DNA of 64,000 nt from Candidatus Poribacteria bacterium (lineage in GTDB: Bacteria; Poribacteria; WGA-4E; WGA-3G), in assembly GCA_028820635.1 (NCBI GenBank), contig JAPPIG010000118.1:62001-126000 (forward strand), read 5' to 3'. Each line of letters opens with the position of its first letter. Position 1 is the stretch's first letter. Made by a program: the position numbers and the translations under genes. Below, piece by piece: positions 1-9,589 of the stretch. A model generated the notes under the pieces. It made no database searches, was not told the origin of the DNA, and worked only from the letters and a program-made list of their open reading frames with translations.

Positions 1-44
1 ATCTTACGCAAAAAATGATACGGTTTGAATTAGATGAACCTAAT

Positions 45-788
45 TTAAGGCTTTTTGTGGCAAATCATTGCGGTGATCCAGCAGAAACGTCTGAGTATAG
101 GAAACATTCGTAAAAGACTTCTATCAATCAACCTGAGAACTTGGAGTGTCCACCGATAGAATATAGGAATTGGGATTATCCGTTTCCAAAACAGCGCGCC
201 TAAAGAGAAGAGATGGAATTCACGGTGTTCCATCCCCTCGAATTCTTTACCTATTGCCTCAATATCGTGAAGTGAAAAGTAATGCAACTCACGGGAGTAT
301 TTGAGAAACAGTTTGCGATAGAGCCACACCATCGGGTGATTTCGCATATTTTCCATGAAAATCGCTTTTCCGCCCGGTTTAAGGACACGGTAACACTCTT
401 TCGCTGTTTGCTTGTGTTCTGTAAATACCAACACAGATTTAGAGATGATAAAGTCAAAGGTATTGTCAGGAAAAGCGAGTTGGGTAGCATCCATTAGGGA
501 AAAGTCAACAGCATCAGCGACTTTATGTCGGTTTACCCTCTCTTTTGCTTCATCAAGCCGAAAGGGCAACAAGTCAATACCAACGACAGATGCCCCCTGT
601 TTTGCAAGTAGTGTTGCAGTGCCGCCTGTTCCTGTGCCTAACTCAAGTACCCTTTTACCTTCCAATACACCCATTTTGGGGAGGGCGTACTCAAAGATAG
701 GTAGGTAGAAGTCTTCCCACCAGAGCAAGAGGTCTGTTTCAACGTTACAGGCACTACCTTCCGGCTGCGATGCATCGGGTTCACGCAA
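45..788 (-). CDS. class I SAM-dependent methyltransferase
   Basis: Motif I 'VLELGTGTGGTATLLAKQGASVVGID' and 'CYRVLKPGGKAIFMEN' in the supplied ORF. Confidence 0.85.
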   Translation of the reverse strand: MREPDASQPEGSACNVETDLLLWWEDFYLPIFEYALPKMGVLEGKRVLELGTGTGGTATLLAKQGASVVGIDLLPFRLDEAKERVNRHKVADAVDFSLMDATQLAFPDNTFDFIISKSVLVFTEHKQTAKECYRVLKPGGKAIFMENMRNHPMVWLYRKLFLKYSRELHYFSLHDIEAIGKEFEGMEHREFHLFSLGALFWKRIIPIPIFYRWTLQVLRLIDRSLLRMFPILRRFCWITAMICHKKP

Positions 789-790
789 AC

Positions 791-1549
791 CTATATTTTC
801 CCCATCTTTCGTAGATTTTCAATACATTTTTCGGCACATTCAAGCGGTGGATACGCATAACTTTCCTGCTCAACGATGTACCACTCAGTGCCGCCGACGG
901 TTTCAAAGGCATGAAACAAATCGTCCCAAGGTATATCGCCTTCTCCGATGAGTGCCTTGTCATTCGTAGCAGAGTATTCTTTGATATGAACCAACTTTGA
1001 TCTGCCGGGGTAACGTTTTATAAACGTCACGTTGTCTGCCCCTGCTCGGAGTACGTGTCCCGTGTCAATTTGCAGCACAACATCGTCTCGGGTGTTACTT
1101 CCGAACGTATCCCACGGCACTTCACCTTCTAAAGGTTTAAATTCACCTGTGTGATTGTGGTAGCCAACAAACATACCTTGGTCGGCGATTTTTTCGGCAA
1201 TCTCATTAAAAAGTTTTGCTGTGTTTCGCCACGCCTTCTGTGAATTTGTGTACTCTCCCCCTAATCCCGGCACAATCAGATAGGGATTGCCCAGAATCTT
1301 ATTAAACGCCACTGTCTCGGCAAGTGCGTCACCGAGGAGTATATTCAATCCTGTATGCGTGCCAACAACTTTTAATTCAAGGTCGTCACACATGCCGCGC
1401 AATTCTTCTGCTGATCGGTCATAATAACCGGCAAATTCAACGCCTTCATACCCCATCTGTGCCACTGCTTGGAGTGTAAGGGATAGGTCTTTTGCACAAT
1501 CTTCTCTAACGGAATATAACTGTAATGCTATCGGTATTCTATCGCTCAA
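791..1549 (-). CDS. sugar phosphate isomerase/epimerase (xylose isomerase-like TIM barrel)
   Basis: 'ALQLYSVREDCAKDLSLTLQAVAQMGYEGVEFAG', 'VGYHNHTGEF', 'LQIDTGHVLRAG'. Confidence 0.85.
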   Translation of the reverse strand: MSDRIPIALQLYSVREDCAKDLSLTLQAVAQMGYEGVEFAGYYDRSAEELRGMCDDLELKVVGTHTGLNILLGDALAETVAFNKILGNPYLIVPGLGGEYTNSQKAWRNTAKLFNEIAEKIADQGMFVGYHNHTGEFKPLEGEVPWDTFGSNTRDDVVLQIDTGHVLRAGADNVTFIKRYPGRSKLVHIKEYSATNDKALIGEGDIPWDDLFHAFETVGGTEWYIVEQESYAYPPLECAEKCIENLRKMGKI

Positions 1550-1572
1550 TTAGGTTCTCCTTGTTTGAAATT

Positions 1573-1731
1573 ATACCATTTCTAAATGATTATGTGGCAT
1601 TATTTCGTAGGTCGGGTAGAGCGAAGCGAAACCCGACACGTAGGATTAGATAGGGTTTCCATGTCGGGTTTCGCTGACGCTCTACCCGACCTACATTTTA
1701 TTTATGACAATTTGTCAATTGGAAATGGTAT
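1573..1731. repeat. MITE-like palindromic element, 159 bp
   Basis: Outer ends ATACCATTTCTAAATGA (1573-1589) and TCAATTGGAAATGGTAT (1715-1731) are near-perfect inverted repeats. They enclose the inner inverted repeat GTAGGTCGGGTAGAGCGAAGCGAAACCCGACA ... TGTCGGGTTTCGCTGACGCTCTACCCGACCTAC (1607-1694). Confidence 0.75.
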
Positions 1732-1827
1732 TAGTTGGTGAAAACAGTTCAAAAATTAAATGTAAATCACGCAATAAGTAGTTTTGGACTTGGAATGTTA
1801 TCTCAATGCAGGATGATTTATGTTTTC

Positions 1828-2445
1828 CTATTGCCTTGGATTTCCATCACTGAACACCCTAATTTCTCGTAGTACAACATCCTGAAAGGACACTTTTGTT
1901 TTGCCAGTAATTGGTTCTCGTGTGGTGCGTGCTGAATCACGATTGACATAGATAACAACTCTGAGCATCCGCACTGGCCTGTTAATGTCAATGCGTATCA
2001 CCTTACCGTTTACGGATCTGGCGATTTTGCGACTTTTCACTGGTTCAAAGTGAGATGCTTTTTCATCCGTGATCTCTGCAGTAGATGTATCTACTGAGAG
2101 ACGTAAAATGTTTGAAATTGGATGCACCTCAATGTAAGTGACATGCGTAAGTGTGTTAAGTTGAATCAGTGCCTCAACTTTATCTTTTCCTTCCAACCAG
2201 TCGCCATATCCGGTACTGCCTCTATAACCAGTGTTATCCTTTTCAACAAAGGTTTTTACCTTCAGGATACTGGATGTGGAAAGATCGCCATCAACGAGTG
2301 ATGGGTACTTCTCGCAGGATAAGGATGTAGCCTCTATTCGTCTTGGAAGCGACTGATACAAAGATGCGCAACCTACTGTGAGTAGCCATGCTCCGATTAC
2401 CATACATAAGCATAAAGAATAGATTCTACTCAACATGGTTTTCAC
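1828..2445 (-). CDS. hypothetical lipoprotein
   Basis: N-terminal signal with lipobox-like 'AWLLTVGCASL'; no recognised domain. Confidence 0.6.
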   Translation of the reverse strand: MKTMLSRIYSLCLCMVIGAWLLTVGCASLYQSLPRRIEATSLSCEKYPSLVDGDLSTSSILKVKTFVEKDNTGYRGSTGYGDWLEGKDKVEALIQLNTLTHVTYIEVHPISNILRLSVDTSTAEITDEKASHFEPVKSRKIARSVNGKVIRIDINRPVRMLRVVIYVNRDSARTTREPITGKTKVSFQDVVLREIRVFSDGNPRQ

Positions 2446-2533
2446 CTCCGTTTATTACTGAAAAGTCGTTTTTCACAGGAATTTACATGTCCAAGCTATT
2501 TATTTTGGTGAATTGTCACCTATTTATGAAGTC

Positions 2534-3553
2534 TTATGTCATCGGCAGGTTGACAACCTGACCACTATCAGCAGAAACTAAACCCGCTTCCAAGATTTCT
2601 TGTGCATCTCGGCTCACATAAGGGCAGCACAAACCGTCTATCGGTTCACCTGTTTCAAGGCAGTGAATCAAGTATTCTGGCGCGTTCCGCTTACCCTCTG
2701 GAATTGGGTCGGGGTCTATGGTTTGAGCATCACCGCCAGCGGGGTTCAAATTTACTTGGTTGCCAGTTACCGTCAACGCACCCTCAGTGCCGTAGACGAC
2801 AGGATTTGGTGTGACGTAGCCTGTTTTTTGTGTCCACGATGCTTCCGTGATACCGAATGCATTGCCGTATTTCATCAAAATAACAGCATTGTCGTCAGGA
2901 AGTGGATAGTCTTTGACAAATGTTCCACGGAAGGCTGTTACCTGTTCAGGTAGACCAAGTAGGTAGGCACACATATCTGCACAATAACAGCAGTAGTCCA
3001 TCAGTGCGCCTGCACCGTTTTTCTCTTCATCATATAGCCACTCGTAGAAATAACGAGAACACCCTATCTCTTTTGGTCCGTTATGTGCTGAACGCCATTT
3101 GAAGTAGAAGACATCACCGATTACACCGTCTTTGATTAGCTGCATTGCAGTATTCAGCGCAGGACTCCACGCAGTGGGCCAATTAATCATCAGGGAAATG
3201 CCAGCGTTTTGTGCAGTGTTAAGCATTTGATCCGCTTGGGACAGTCGTGCTGACATCGGTTTTTCTGAAACAACATGGACGCCTTTAGATGCTGCAGCTT
3301 CAACGATTTCTGGTCCCGCGTTATTTTCTGCACATGCTTGAATGATGTCTAATTCCTCTTTATCTAACATCTCTTGCCAAGAATCATAGACGTTTTCAAC
3401 ACCTGTTTCTGATTTGAATTGGTCGCGTAATTCTGCATTGACATCGCCTGCTGCGACGATTTCAACGTTTGGGTGTTCCTTCCACCGATTCAGTTCACCC
3501 CAGACATGGTCATGTACGAGCGAAGCAAAGCCAACCCGATAGGTTTTTGACAT
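2534..3553 (-). CDS. Gfo/Idh/MocA family oxidoreductase
   Basis: 'VVSEKPMSARLSQADQMLNTAQNAG' and overall Gfo/Idh/MocA layout. Confidence 0.88.
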   Translation of the reverse strand: MSKTYRVGFASLVHDHVWGELNRWKEHPNVEIVAAGDVNAELRDQFKSETGVENVYDSWQEMLDKEELDIIQACAENNAGPEIVEAAASKGVHVVSEKPMSARLSQADQMLNTAQNAGISLMINWPTAWSPALNTAMQLIKDGVIGDVFYFKWRSAHNGPKEIGCSRYFYEWLYDEEKNGAGALMDYCCYCADMCAYLLGLPEQVTAFRGTFVKDYPLPDDNAVILMKYGNAFGITEASWTQKTGYVTPNPVVYGTEGALTVTGNQVNLNPAGGDAQTIDPDPIPEGKRNAPEYLIHCLETGEPIDGLCCPYVSRDAQEILEAGLVSADSGQVVNLPMT

Positions 3554-3589
3554 AAATTACATCTCCTATATTCAATTATTTGTTTTTAC

Positions 3590-4642
3590 TTATTCCTCAG
3601 CGCGAACGGCAATTTTGATTGCCGTTTCACCGTTAATACGGTAACCACCATCAAGCGCCTTAAATCCGTCTTCAACCTCTGAAAGTGGTAACTGGTGGCT
3701 AACCATGTCAGCAAAAGGCAGATCACTTTTTTCAAGGAGCGGGAGTCCTCGGACGAAATGCTCATATTGACTTCCCCAGATTGCTTCAACGCGAAGGTTT
3801 TTACGCATGAGCAACTGATTGATATTGAAATCAATTGAACCCATATCCACAAAGTGACCGACTTCCACAAAGGTGCCGCTACGCCGAGTGTAACCTAATC
3901 CCTCTGGTGTCGCGGGGAGGAATCCGGCACATTCAAAGACGACATCTGCCCCCTCATTACGCGGTGTTTCCGACTTAACAAGTTCTGTCCGCTCCTCAGC
4001 AGAGGTAACTTCTTCAATATCAATTGTAACATCTGCCCCGAACCGTTTTGCCAGTTCCAACCGTCCAGCAGGACCACCGACCATAATTATTTTTCCAGCA
4101 CCGCTTAATTTTGCACAAGCAAGCGTCACCAAGCCAATTGCGCCAGAACCCTGCACAACGACGGTATCACCGAATTTTATCTCACCTCGCATGACTGCAT
4201 GGACACCAACAGTGAAAGGCTCTGTAAGCACAGCAACCTCTGGTGAAACATCTGTTTTCATGAAACAGGTGTTTGGGTAGGTGAGATACATGTAATCAGC
4301 GAACCCACCACGGAAGTGTGGCGCTTCATCAGGATTCCATTGAAAGCCGTACCCGCCATAGTCGGTGCCGGGTGCAAATATAACCCTGTCTCCCTCTTTG
4401 ATCGGTTTGCCAACATAATCTGTTTTCACGCCTTCACCGATTGCCTCAACAATACCGACATTTTCATGCCCTAAGAGAATCTCCGTTTTGAAGCCGTTCT
4501 GCCAGTTATGGAGGTCGGTGCCACAGATACCTGCCAACTCTTGACGGAGTAGCAGCGTATTGGGCTCGGGGTCGGGTACTGGGTATTCGCGTATCTCAAA
4601 ATCTTTGCCATAAGCAACTACGGCTCTACCGGTTCGAGGCAT
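3590..4642 (-). CDS. zinc-binding alcohol dehydrogenase (threonine/sorbitol dehydrogenase-like)
   Basis: 'GICGTDLHNWQNGFKTEILLGHENVGIV' and 'VVVQGSGAIGLVTLACAKLSGAGKIIMVGG'. Confidence 0.88.
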   Translation of the reverse strand: MPRTGRAVVAYGKDFEIREYPVPDPEPNTLLLRQELAGICGTDLHNWQNGFKTEILLGHENVGIVEAIGEGVKTDYVGKPIKEGDRVIFAPGTDYGGYGFQWNPDEAPHFRGGFADYMYLTYPNTCFMKTDVSPEVAVLTEPFTVGVHAVMRGEIKFGDTVVVQGSGAIGLVTLACAKLSGAGKIIMVGGPAGRLELAKRFGADVTIDIEEVTSAEERTELVKSETPRNEGADVVFECAGFLPATPEGLGYTRRSGTFVEVGHFVDMGSIDFNINQLLMRKNLRVEAIWGSQYEHFVRGLPLLEKSDLPFADMVSHQLPLSEVEDGFKALDGGYRINGETAIKIAVRAEE

Positions 4643-4707
4643 AGTTATCTCCTCTCAAAAATGTGAGGTAAGGTTGGGGGACCAACCTTTACCCACAATC
4701 TATTTTC

Positions 4708-4995
4708 TCAGACATATTTTCGCTTTTTTCGCTTGAGAATGATGAAAATCACAACAACTCCGACGATTGTAATCCACAGCCAATTGGCTTTAAATATCTC
4801 AAAGAAAAAGTTAAACGCTATCCAAATTAGAATTTCAAAACCGACAATTGCTAAAGCTTTTCCCCACGGAAAATCAGCATTATGACGATCGCGCAACCTG
4901 TAGGCATATAGCCATGAAATACCTAAGGTGCCCAACACAACTGCGAGAAATAGCAAATTAACGAGTCCTTGGATGCCGCTCAAAATGGTATACAT
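4708..4995 (-). CDS. small membrane protein
   Basis: 95 aa with about three hydrophobic segments and a basic tail; unknown family. Confidence 0.5.
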   Translation of the reverse strand: MYTILSGIQGLVNLLFLAVVLGTLGISWLYAYRLRDRHNADFPWGKALAIVGFEILIWIAFNFFFEIFKANWLWITIVGVVVIFIILKRKKRKYV

Positions 4996-5088
4996 GAAAA
5001 TTCACTCCTTTTAAGTTTACTTGTAAATATAGAGACACTCCGTATGAAAAAGATAGTAGAAACCTGTTGCTATCTATGCTCGTTTTCG

Positions 5089-5934
5089 CTATTTATAAAT
5101 GCGCTCAGGATGGCTATAAACCGCCATATGTTCTCCTCGCATAAAACCGATTAATGTGAGATTTCCTTCCTCTGCCAAGTCAACGGCAAGTGTAGATGCA
5201 GCCGAAACAGCAACGACTATTGGGATTCGTGCAAATAGTGCCTTCTGCACTATTTCAAAACTTGCGCGTCCACTTACCATTAAAATGTGTTTGTCAAGTG
5301 GCAGCATTTCTGCTAGTAACGCGTGTCCAATGACTTTATCAACGGCATTATGTCTGCCGATGTCTTCTCTCACGATAAGGAGTTCACCGTTTTCATCAAA
5401 TAATCCCGCCGCATGTAGTCCGCCTGTTTTTTCAAAAACGGATTGCGCAGCGCGTAAGCGATCATTGAGTTTGTAAAACAACGTTTGATTCAAACGAAAC
5501 ACCGAATCCAGCGGGTTAACTTGATGTTTAACAGATTCAATTGTCATTTTACCACAGAGACCGCAGCTTGCATTTGCATGAAAATTACGTTGCCAGCCTT
5601 GTTGCTCTTCAATATCCAATTCTTCGATCAGACGGACATTGACGATGTTCTGCATCGTTTCCAAACCCTTACCGTGTCCGTTGGTTTTTTCATTAGCATC
5701 ATCGTCATCGCAGTATGCTATGATTTCAATGTCGTCTACGGATTTAATGAGGCTTTCGGTATAAAGGAAACCTGCTGCGAGTTCAAAATCATGTCCAGGT
5801 GTCCGCATGACAACGATTAAGCTCTGTTCTCCCACCCGAATTTCAAGCGGTTCTTCAACAACTAATTCGTCTTCAACAGACGTCGGTTTTGACTGATTCC
5901 AACGGATGATCCGTTTTGTGCATGTCTGATGCAT
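5089..5934 (-). CDS. fdhD: formate dehydrogenase accessory sulfurtransferase FdhD
   Basis: 'CGLCGK', 'GGLHAAGLFDENGELLIVREDIGRHNAVDKVIGHALL', 'VSGRASFEIVQKA'. Confidence 0.92.
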   Translation of the reverse strand: MHQTCTKRIIRWNQSKPTSVEDELVVEEPLEIRVGEQSLIVVMRTPGHDFELAAGFLYTESLIKSVDDIEIIAYCDDDDANEKTNGHGKGLETMQNIVNVRLIEELDIEEQQGWQRNFHANASCGLCGKMTIESVKHQVNPLDSVFRLNQTLFYKLNDRLRAAQSVFEKTGGLHAAGLFDENGELLIVREDIGRHNAVDKVIGHALLAEMLPLDKHILMVSGRASFEIVQKALFARIPIVVAVSAASTLAVDLAEEGNLTLIGFMRGEHMAVYSHPERIYK

Positions 5935-5967
5935 GGTTCAATCACTGTTTTTAGACCTATTCAAATA

Positions 5968-7941
5968 CTATTCCGTTGTTTGGCGGAATTTTTGCGCGTC
6001 TATCATAAGCATGCCTTTCGTTGTGCCTATCCAAACACGATTTTTGTCGGCTGCGATGCACTGAATTGATAAATCATCCAATACTATTTTGGGGTACCCG
6101 ATAGTGGGTTCCTGATATTCATCAATATCCGGGAAATAGATAGCGACGTAATCGTTCGCAGCAACCCATAGGTATTTTTTGTCAACAATTCCAGTTACCA
6201 GGATGTCATCTAACTCAGTTTCTACCTCTATCCCCTCTGAGACTGGAGAATCTTTTCCATTTGATCCATCCAAGTTTACTTGAAAAAAGCCGTTTTCCTT
6301 GTTTTCTTCATTGTACCAGGAAAAGAATATCTTATCGCCAACAACATCAAATCTCACGATCTGTGTTTTCGCTTCCAATCCTATGAAATTCTGACGGTTC
6401 CAGCTTCCTATTTCCCGGTCAAAAATAGCAATATCATCGCCTGATGTGCCGACCCATACGGTATCAGGGGTTAGGGCTATAGAGTGAACGTCGTTTGGGA
6501 TATAATTGTTCTCTTGATTGTAATGGTTCTGCATTTCGGTTTTTAGATTCTGCCGCACAACCCCAGCATCTGTCGCGAACCAAATTTCTTCATTATCCAT
6601 CTTGATATCCCGAATCCACATGCTGGGTAAACCATCGGCAATTGTGATATTTTTTGCTTCGTGCTTTTCTTTATTCAAATATATGATACCGTGATTTCGG
6701 GTGCCGACCCATACTTCAGATTCATTTACTGCAATTGCGCGGACATCAGGTGCTGGTTGCACGCTTTTGTTAATAAGCCATGCGTCCGTTTCAATCGCTT
6801 TCCAGCCATTACCGCTGGTTTTGATTTGGGCTATTCCTTTCGGTGTACCAACCCATAGGGATGTACCATCAACGGCGATAGCCTGTATACTGGTATCAAG
6901 TAAATCTTTTGTGAAGATGTTCCACGCACTTGCTTGTAACACATCGTTTGCTTGTTCAGTAATAGTGGGATCATCGGTATTTTGCAGGACAAGGTTTGCT
7001 GTGTTAACAGCATTTGCTTTGTCACCCAACTGGAGGTAAATAATTGCCTGTTTTAAGTAAGCCTCATCAACCCAAACGCTATTTGGATAGATCCTAATGA
7101 AATTTATCAAAATATTTAAGGCGCTTTCAAGTTCGCCTATTTCAGCTTGTAATCCGCCTATTATGTATATAGCTTTCTCATGTTCAGGAGCAGTAGGGAA
7201 TTGGTCGGTTGCATTCTTCAACGATTCGAGACCGGCTACTTTGTCATTTAAGTTCTCTACGAGCAAAAATCCTGTTTGGTAGCTAAGTGTTGGAACCGCT
7301 TCATGTTCGGGATAATACTTAAGTATCAATTGGAAAGCATCAATTGCTTGTGCATACTTTTCCATAGCAACCGCATTATCATCAGTCGTAGCAACTGCAT
7401 CAGTATCAATCGTAGCAATCACATTATTACCAATTTCTTGTAGTTGCGGCACAAGGTCAAAATTCTCGGCATCAATTAGTGCGACAGAACGGAATCTTGC
7501 TAATGCTTTATCTATGTCTCCATTTATTTTATAAAGTAATCCAAGTTGGAAATGTGCATCGGCAAATTTCGGGAATTCTTCTAATGCTGCTTCAAATTTA
7601 CGTTTGGCTATTTCTGGTGATTCTAAATCTAACAAGTCAAGCCCATTGCGATAATGTTTTGCTGCGGTTCGGTCTGGGACATTTTCAAGTGTTGAGATAA
7701 AAGTAAGCGTGTGTCCTTCTAATGGAAACCTTAAAACCTGTGCGTTATATTCAATTTCAAAATGCGTATCGGTAGCCCCGCGCCAAATGCCGGTGAGTCT
7801 GTCACCGTTTTCCATATCAACAATGACATATTGTTCGCTGCCAGGGAGGATAGGAACTATATCACAATAAACAGTGCTTGTGAATAGCACAAGTATTAGG
7901 ACGAGAGTTGTTAATGAAAAGAGGGTATAAAAGTTTTTCAT
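5968..7941 (-). CDS. secreted TPR plus two-component-regulator-type beta-propeller protein
   Basis: Signal peptide, TPR segments ('KFADAHFQLGLLYKINGDIDKALARFR') and Reg_prop-like repeats ('SVWVGTPKGIAQI', 'EVWVGTRNHGIIYL', 'RVWIGTTKGMLMID'). Confidence 0.75.
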   Translation of the reverse strand: MKNFYTLFSLTTLVLILVLFTSTVYCDIVPILPGSEQYVIVDMENGDRLTGIWRGATDTHFEIEYNAQVLRFPLEGHTLTFISTLENVPDRTAAKHYRNGLDLLDLESPEIAKRKFEAALEEFPKFADAHFQLGLLYKINGDIDKALARFRSVALIDAENFDLVPQLQEIGNNVIATIDTDAVATTDDNAVAMEKYAQAIDAFQLILKYYPEHEAVPTLSYQTGFLLVENLNDKVAGLESLKNATDQFPTAPEHEKAIYIIGGLQAEIGELESALNILINFIRIYPNSVWVDEAYLKQAIIYLQLGDKANAVNTANLVLQNTDDPTITEQANDVLQASAWNIFTKDLLDTSIQAIAVDGTSLWVGTPKGIAQIKTSGNGWKAIETDAWLINKSVQPAPDVRAIAVNESEVWVGTRNHGIIYLNKEKHEAKNITIADGLPSMWIRDIKMDNEEIWFATDAGVVRQNLKTEMQNHYNQENNYIPNDVHSIALTPDTVWVGTSGDDIAIFDREIGSWNRQNFIGLEAKTQIVRFDVVGDKIFFSWYNEENKENGFFQVNLDGSNGKDSPVSEGIEVETELDDILVTGIVDKKYLWVAANDYVAIYFPDIDEYQEPTIGYPKIVLDDLSIQCIAADKNRVWIGTTKGMLMIDAQKFRQTTE

Positions 7942-7980
7942 GGTTAACTTTCCATCTATATTCTTGATAAGTATATTGAT

Positions 7981-8010
7981 ATAATATCAGAAAACAGCGG
8001 CAAATGTCAA
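7981..8010 (-). promoter_or_regulatory. sigma70-type promoter for the TPR/propeller gene
   Basis: On the minus strand: TTGACA (8005-8010), 18-nt spacer, TATTAT (7981-7986). Confidence 0.6.
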
Positions 8011-8039
8011 GTAGGTTTCAGATAGTGGACAGAGCCATT

Positions 8040-8200
8040 CAATTGTCGCGTAGTGCTCTTGTAGGAGGGGTTTGTAACCCCGATTTCTTTGTAGGAGCGA
8101 GCTCCAGCTCGCGACCCACCGAATCCCAAACGCGCATTTAGCGTTGATTTGGCTGAATCCCAAACGCGCATTCAGCGTTGATTCACAGTTCAGATGTAAA
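8040..8200. repeat. intergenic repeat cluster with a 34-bp-period duplication
   Basis: GTAGGAGGGGTTTGTAACCCC palindrome, GCGAGCTCCAGCTCGC palindrome, then gaatcccaaacgcgcatt(t/c)agcgttgatt twice (8121-8149 and 8155-8183). Confidence 0.7.
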
Positions 8201-8361
8201 TCCACTATAAAACGGTTGCAACTTTCATACTATTTTGCTAAACTGAAATACATCAAGTTGCAGTTGTTTCGCATTCAGTCTACCCGGTAAAAGTCCGGAC
8301 ATAATTCAAATAAAACCCAGGAATACTTGCTTTATTCTTGGGTTTCCATGGAGGAATTCTC

Positions 8362-9060
8362 ATGGTCATTAAATATCAGTTAGTATTCGGTTTAATCCTC
8401 AGTTTTGCGCTAATAACTGTTGTAACAGTGTTTGCCGTAGAAGAGATCAAGGTTTCCGAATACGGAAAAGGTAAACAAGTTTGGTTTCAAGCGGAACATT
8501 TTGACGAACGCGATTCAGAAGATGTTTACAAATTAGGTAAAGCAGAAGGGGCAAAAGACCCCTCTGATGGTGCCTATGGCGATATTGTCACGAACGCAGG
8601 TGGGCAAGGATGGCTGCTCTATAGATTTGACATCAGTCTCGCTGGTGGAGAAGCGGGTGATTGGCGGTTTATCGGACGTCTCATCAATCCAAGCAACCAT
8701 TCAGATTGGCTATGGGTTCTGGGTGACGATGGTAATGCAATTCCCAAGGAGCCGCCTCAAGACTTTGTCCGTCCTGATGACATCATTTTTGAAGAAAATG
8801 TGCCTGAGTGGACCTGGATGCGAACGGGTGATTTCGGCAAAGATGCGGGAACTATCAATAAATTGCGGGATGGTGAAAATGTCATGATAATATATACCCG
8901 CCAAAGTTCCAACCAAGTTCAATATGACGTTTTTTGTTGGTCAAGCGATTTAGAGTATGCACCGACAGATGAGGATTACGAAAACGCTGAAGTTGCAAGT
9001 TTACCCGTTAATCCAAAAGGATTGCTGACAACGACTTGGGGCGATCTCAAGAATCGGTAG
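8362..9060 (+). CDS. secreted hypothetical protein
   Basis: The ORF track starts at a TTG at 8338. The ATG at 8362 has an upstream GGAGG and begins a signal peptide (MVIKYQLVFGLILSFALITVVTVFA). Confidence 0.65.
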   Translation: MVIKYQLVFGLILSFALITVVTVFAVEEIKVSEYGKGKQVWFQAEHFDERDSEDVYKLGKAEGAKDPSDGAYGDIVTNAGGQGWLLYRFDISLAGGEAGDWRFIGRLINPSNHSDWLWVLGDDGNAIPKEPPQDFVRPDDIIFEENVPEWTWMRTGDFGKDAGTINKLRDGENVMIIYTRQSSNQVQYDVFCWSSDLEYAPTDEDYENAEVASLPVNPKGLLTTTWGDLKNR

Positions 9061-9556
9061 GGGATGAGGGTTCTGACTCAGTAGATGTTGTTGTTTCTAA
9101 CTCTGCCTGACATTCGGAACAGTAGCCAATTATCTCATTCCGAAAGCGCACTGGTTTGAATTGGTGTGCTTCACACACAGATTTTTGCAAGGCATCAATT
9201 TGCGGTTCTTTAAATTCAACGATCTGACCACACCGCAGACAGATGAGATGGGCATGCTCTTTCAGTGAATGGATGCTTTCGTATCGGGTGTTTTTGTGTG
9301 CGTCAATGAATTCTGTTAGCAACCCACTTCTAACAAGCAGCGGTAACGTGCGATAGATAGTTGGACGCGACACATGATAGCCGTTTTGACGCATCTGGAC
9401 CAAGAGGTCTTCGATTTGGAAATGTCCTGGGTAGGCAAAGACTTGGTTCAAAACGTCCATCCGCGTTTGGGTCAAGCGGAGACCGGAACTTTTCAGGAAA
9501 TCTTCAAACTGTTGTGTAATATCGTCAGTAGTGGTGGCTTCTTCAACGGAATTCAT
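9047..9556 (-). CDS. Fur/PerR family transcriptional regulator
   Basis: 'RLTQTRMDVLNQVF', 'YHVSRPTIYRTLPLLVRSGLL', two CxxC metal sites 'CLRCG', 'CSEC'. Confidence 0.9.
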   Translation of the reverse strand: MNSVEEATTTDDITQQFEDFLKSSGLRLTQTRMDVLNQVFAYPGHFQIEDLLVQMRQNGYHVSRPTIYRTLPLLVRSGLLTEFIDAHKNTRYESIHSLKEHAHLICLRCGQIVEFKEPQIDALQKSVCEAHQFKPVRFRNEIIGYCSECQAELETTTSTESEPSSPTDS

Positions 9557-9589
9557 TTCTTAACCTATTCGGTTTAGTTGTTGGATGAT

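Noticed and set aside
8281-8345. AAACCCAGGAATA...TATTCTTGGGTTT hairpin as an attenuator of the 8362 CDS
   Set aside because: A hairpin exists just before the RBS but it is a single copy with no clear T-run or antiterminator partner; insufficient support to claim regulation.
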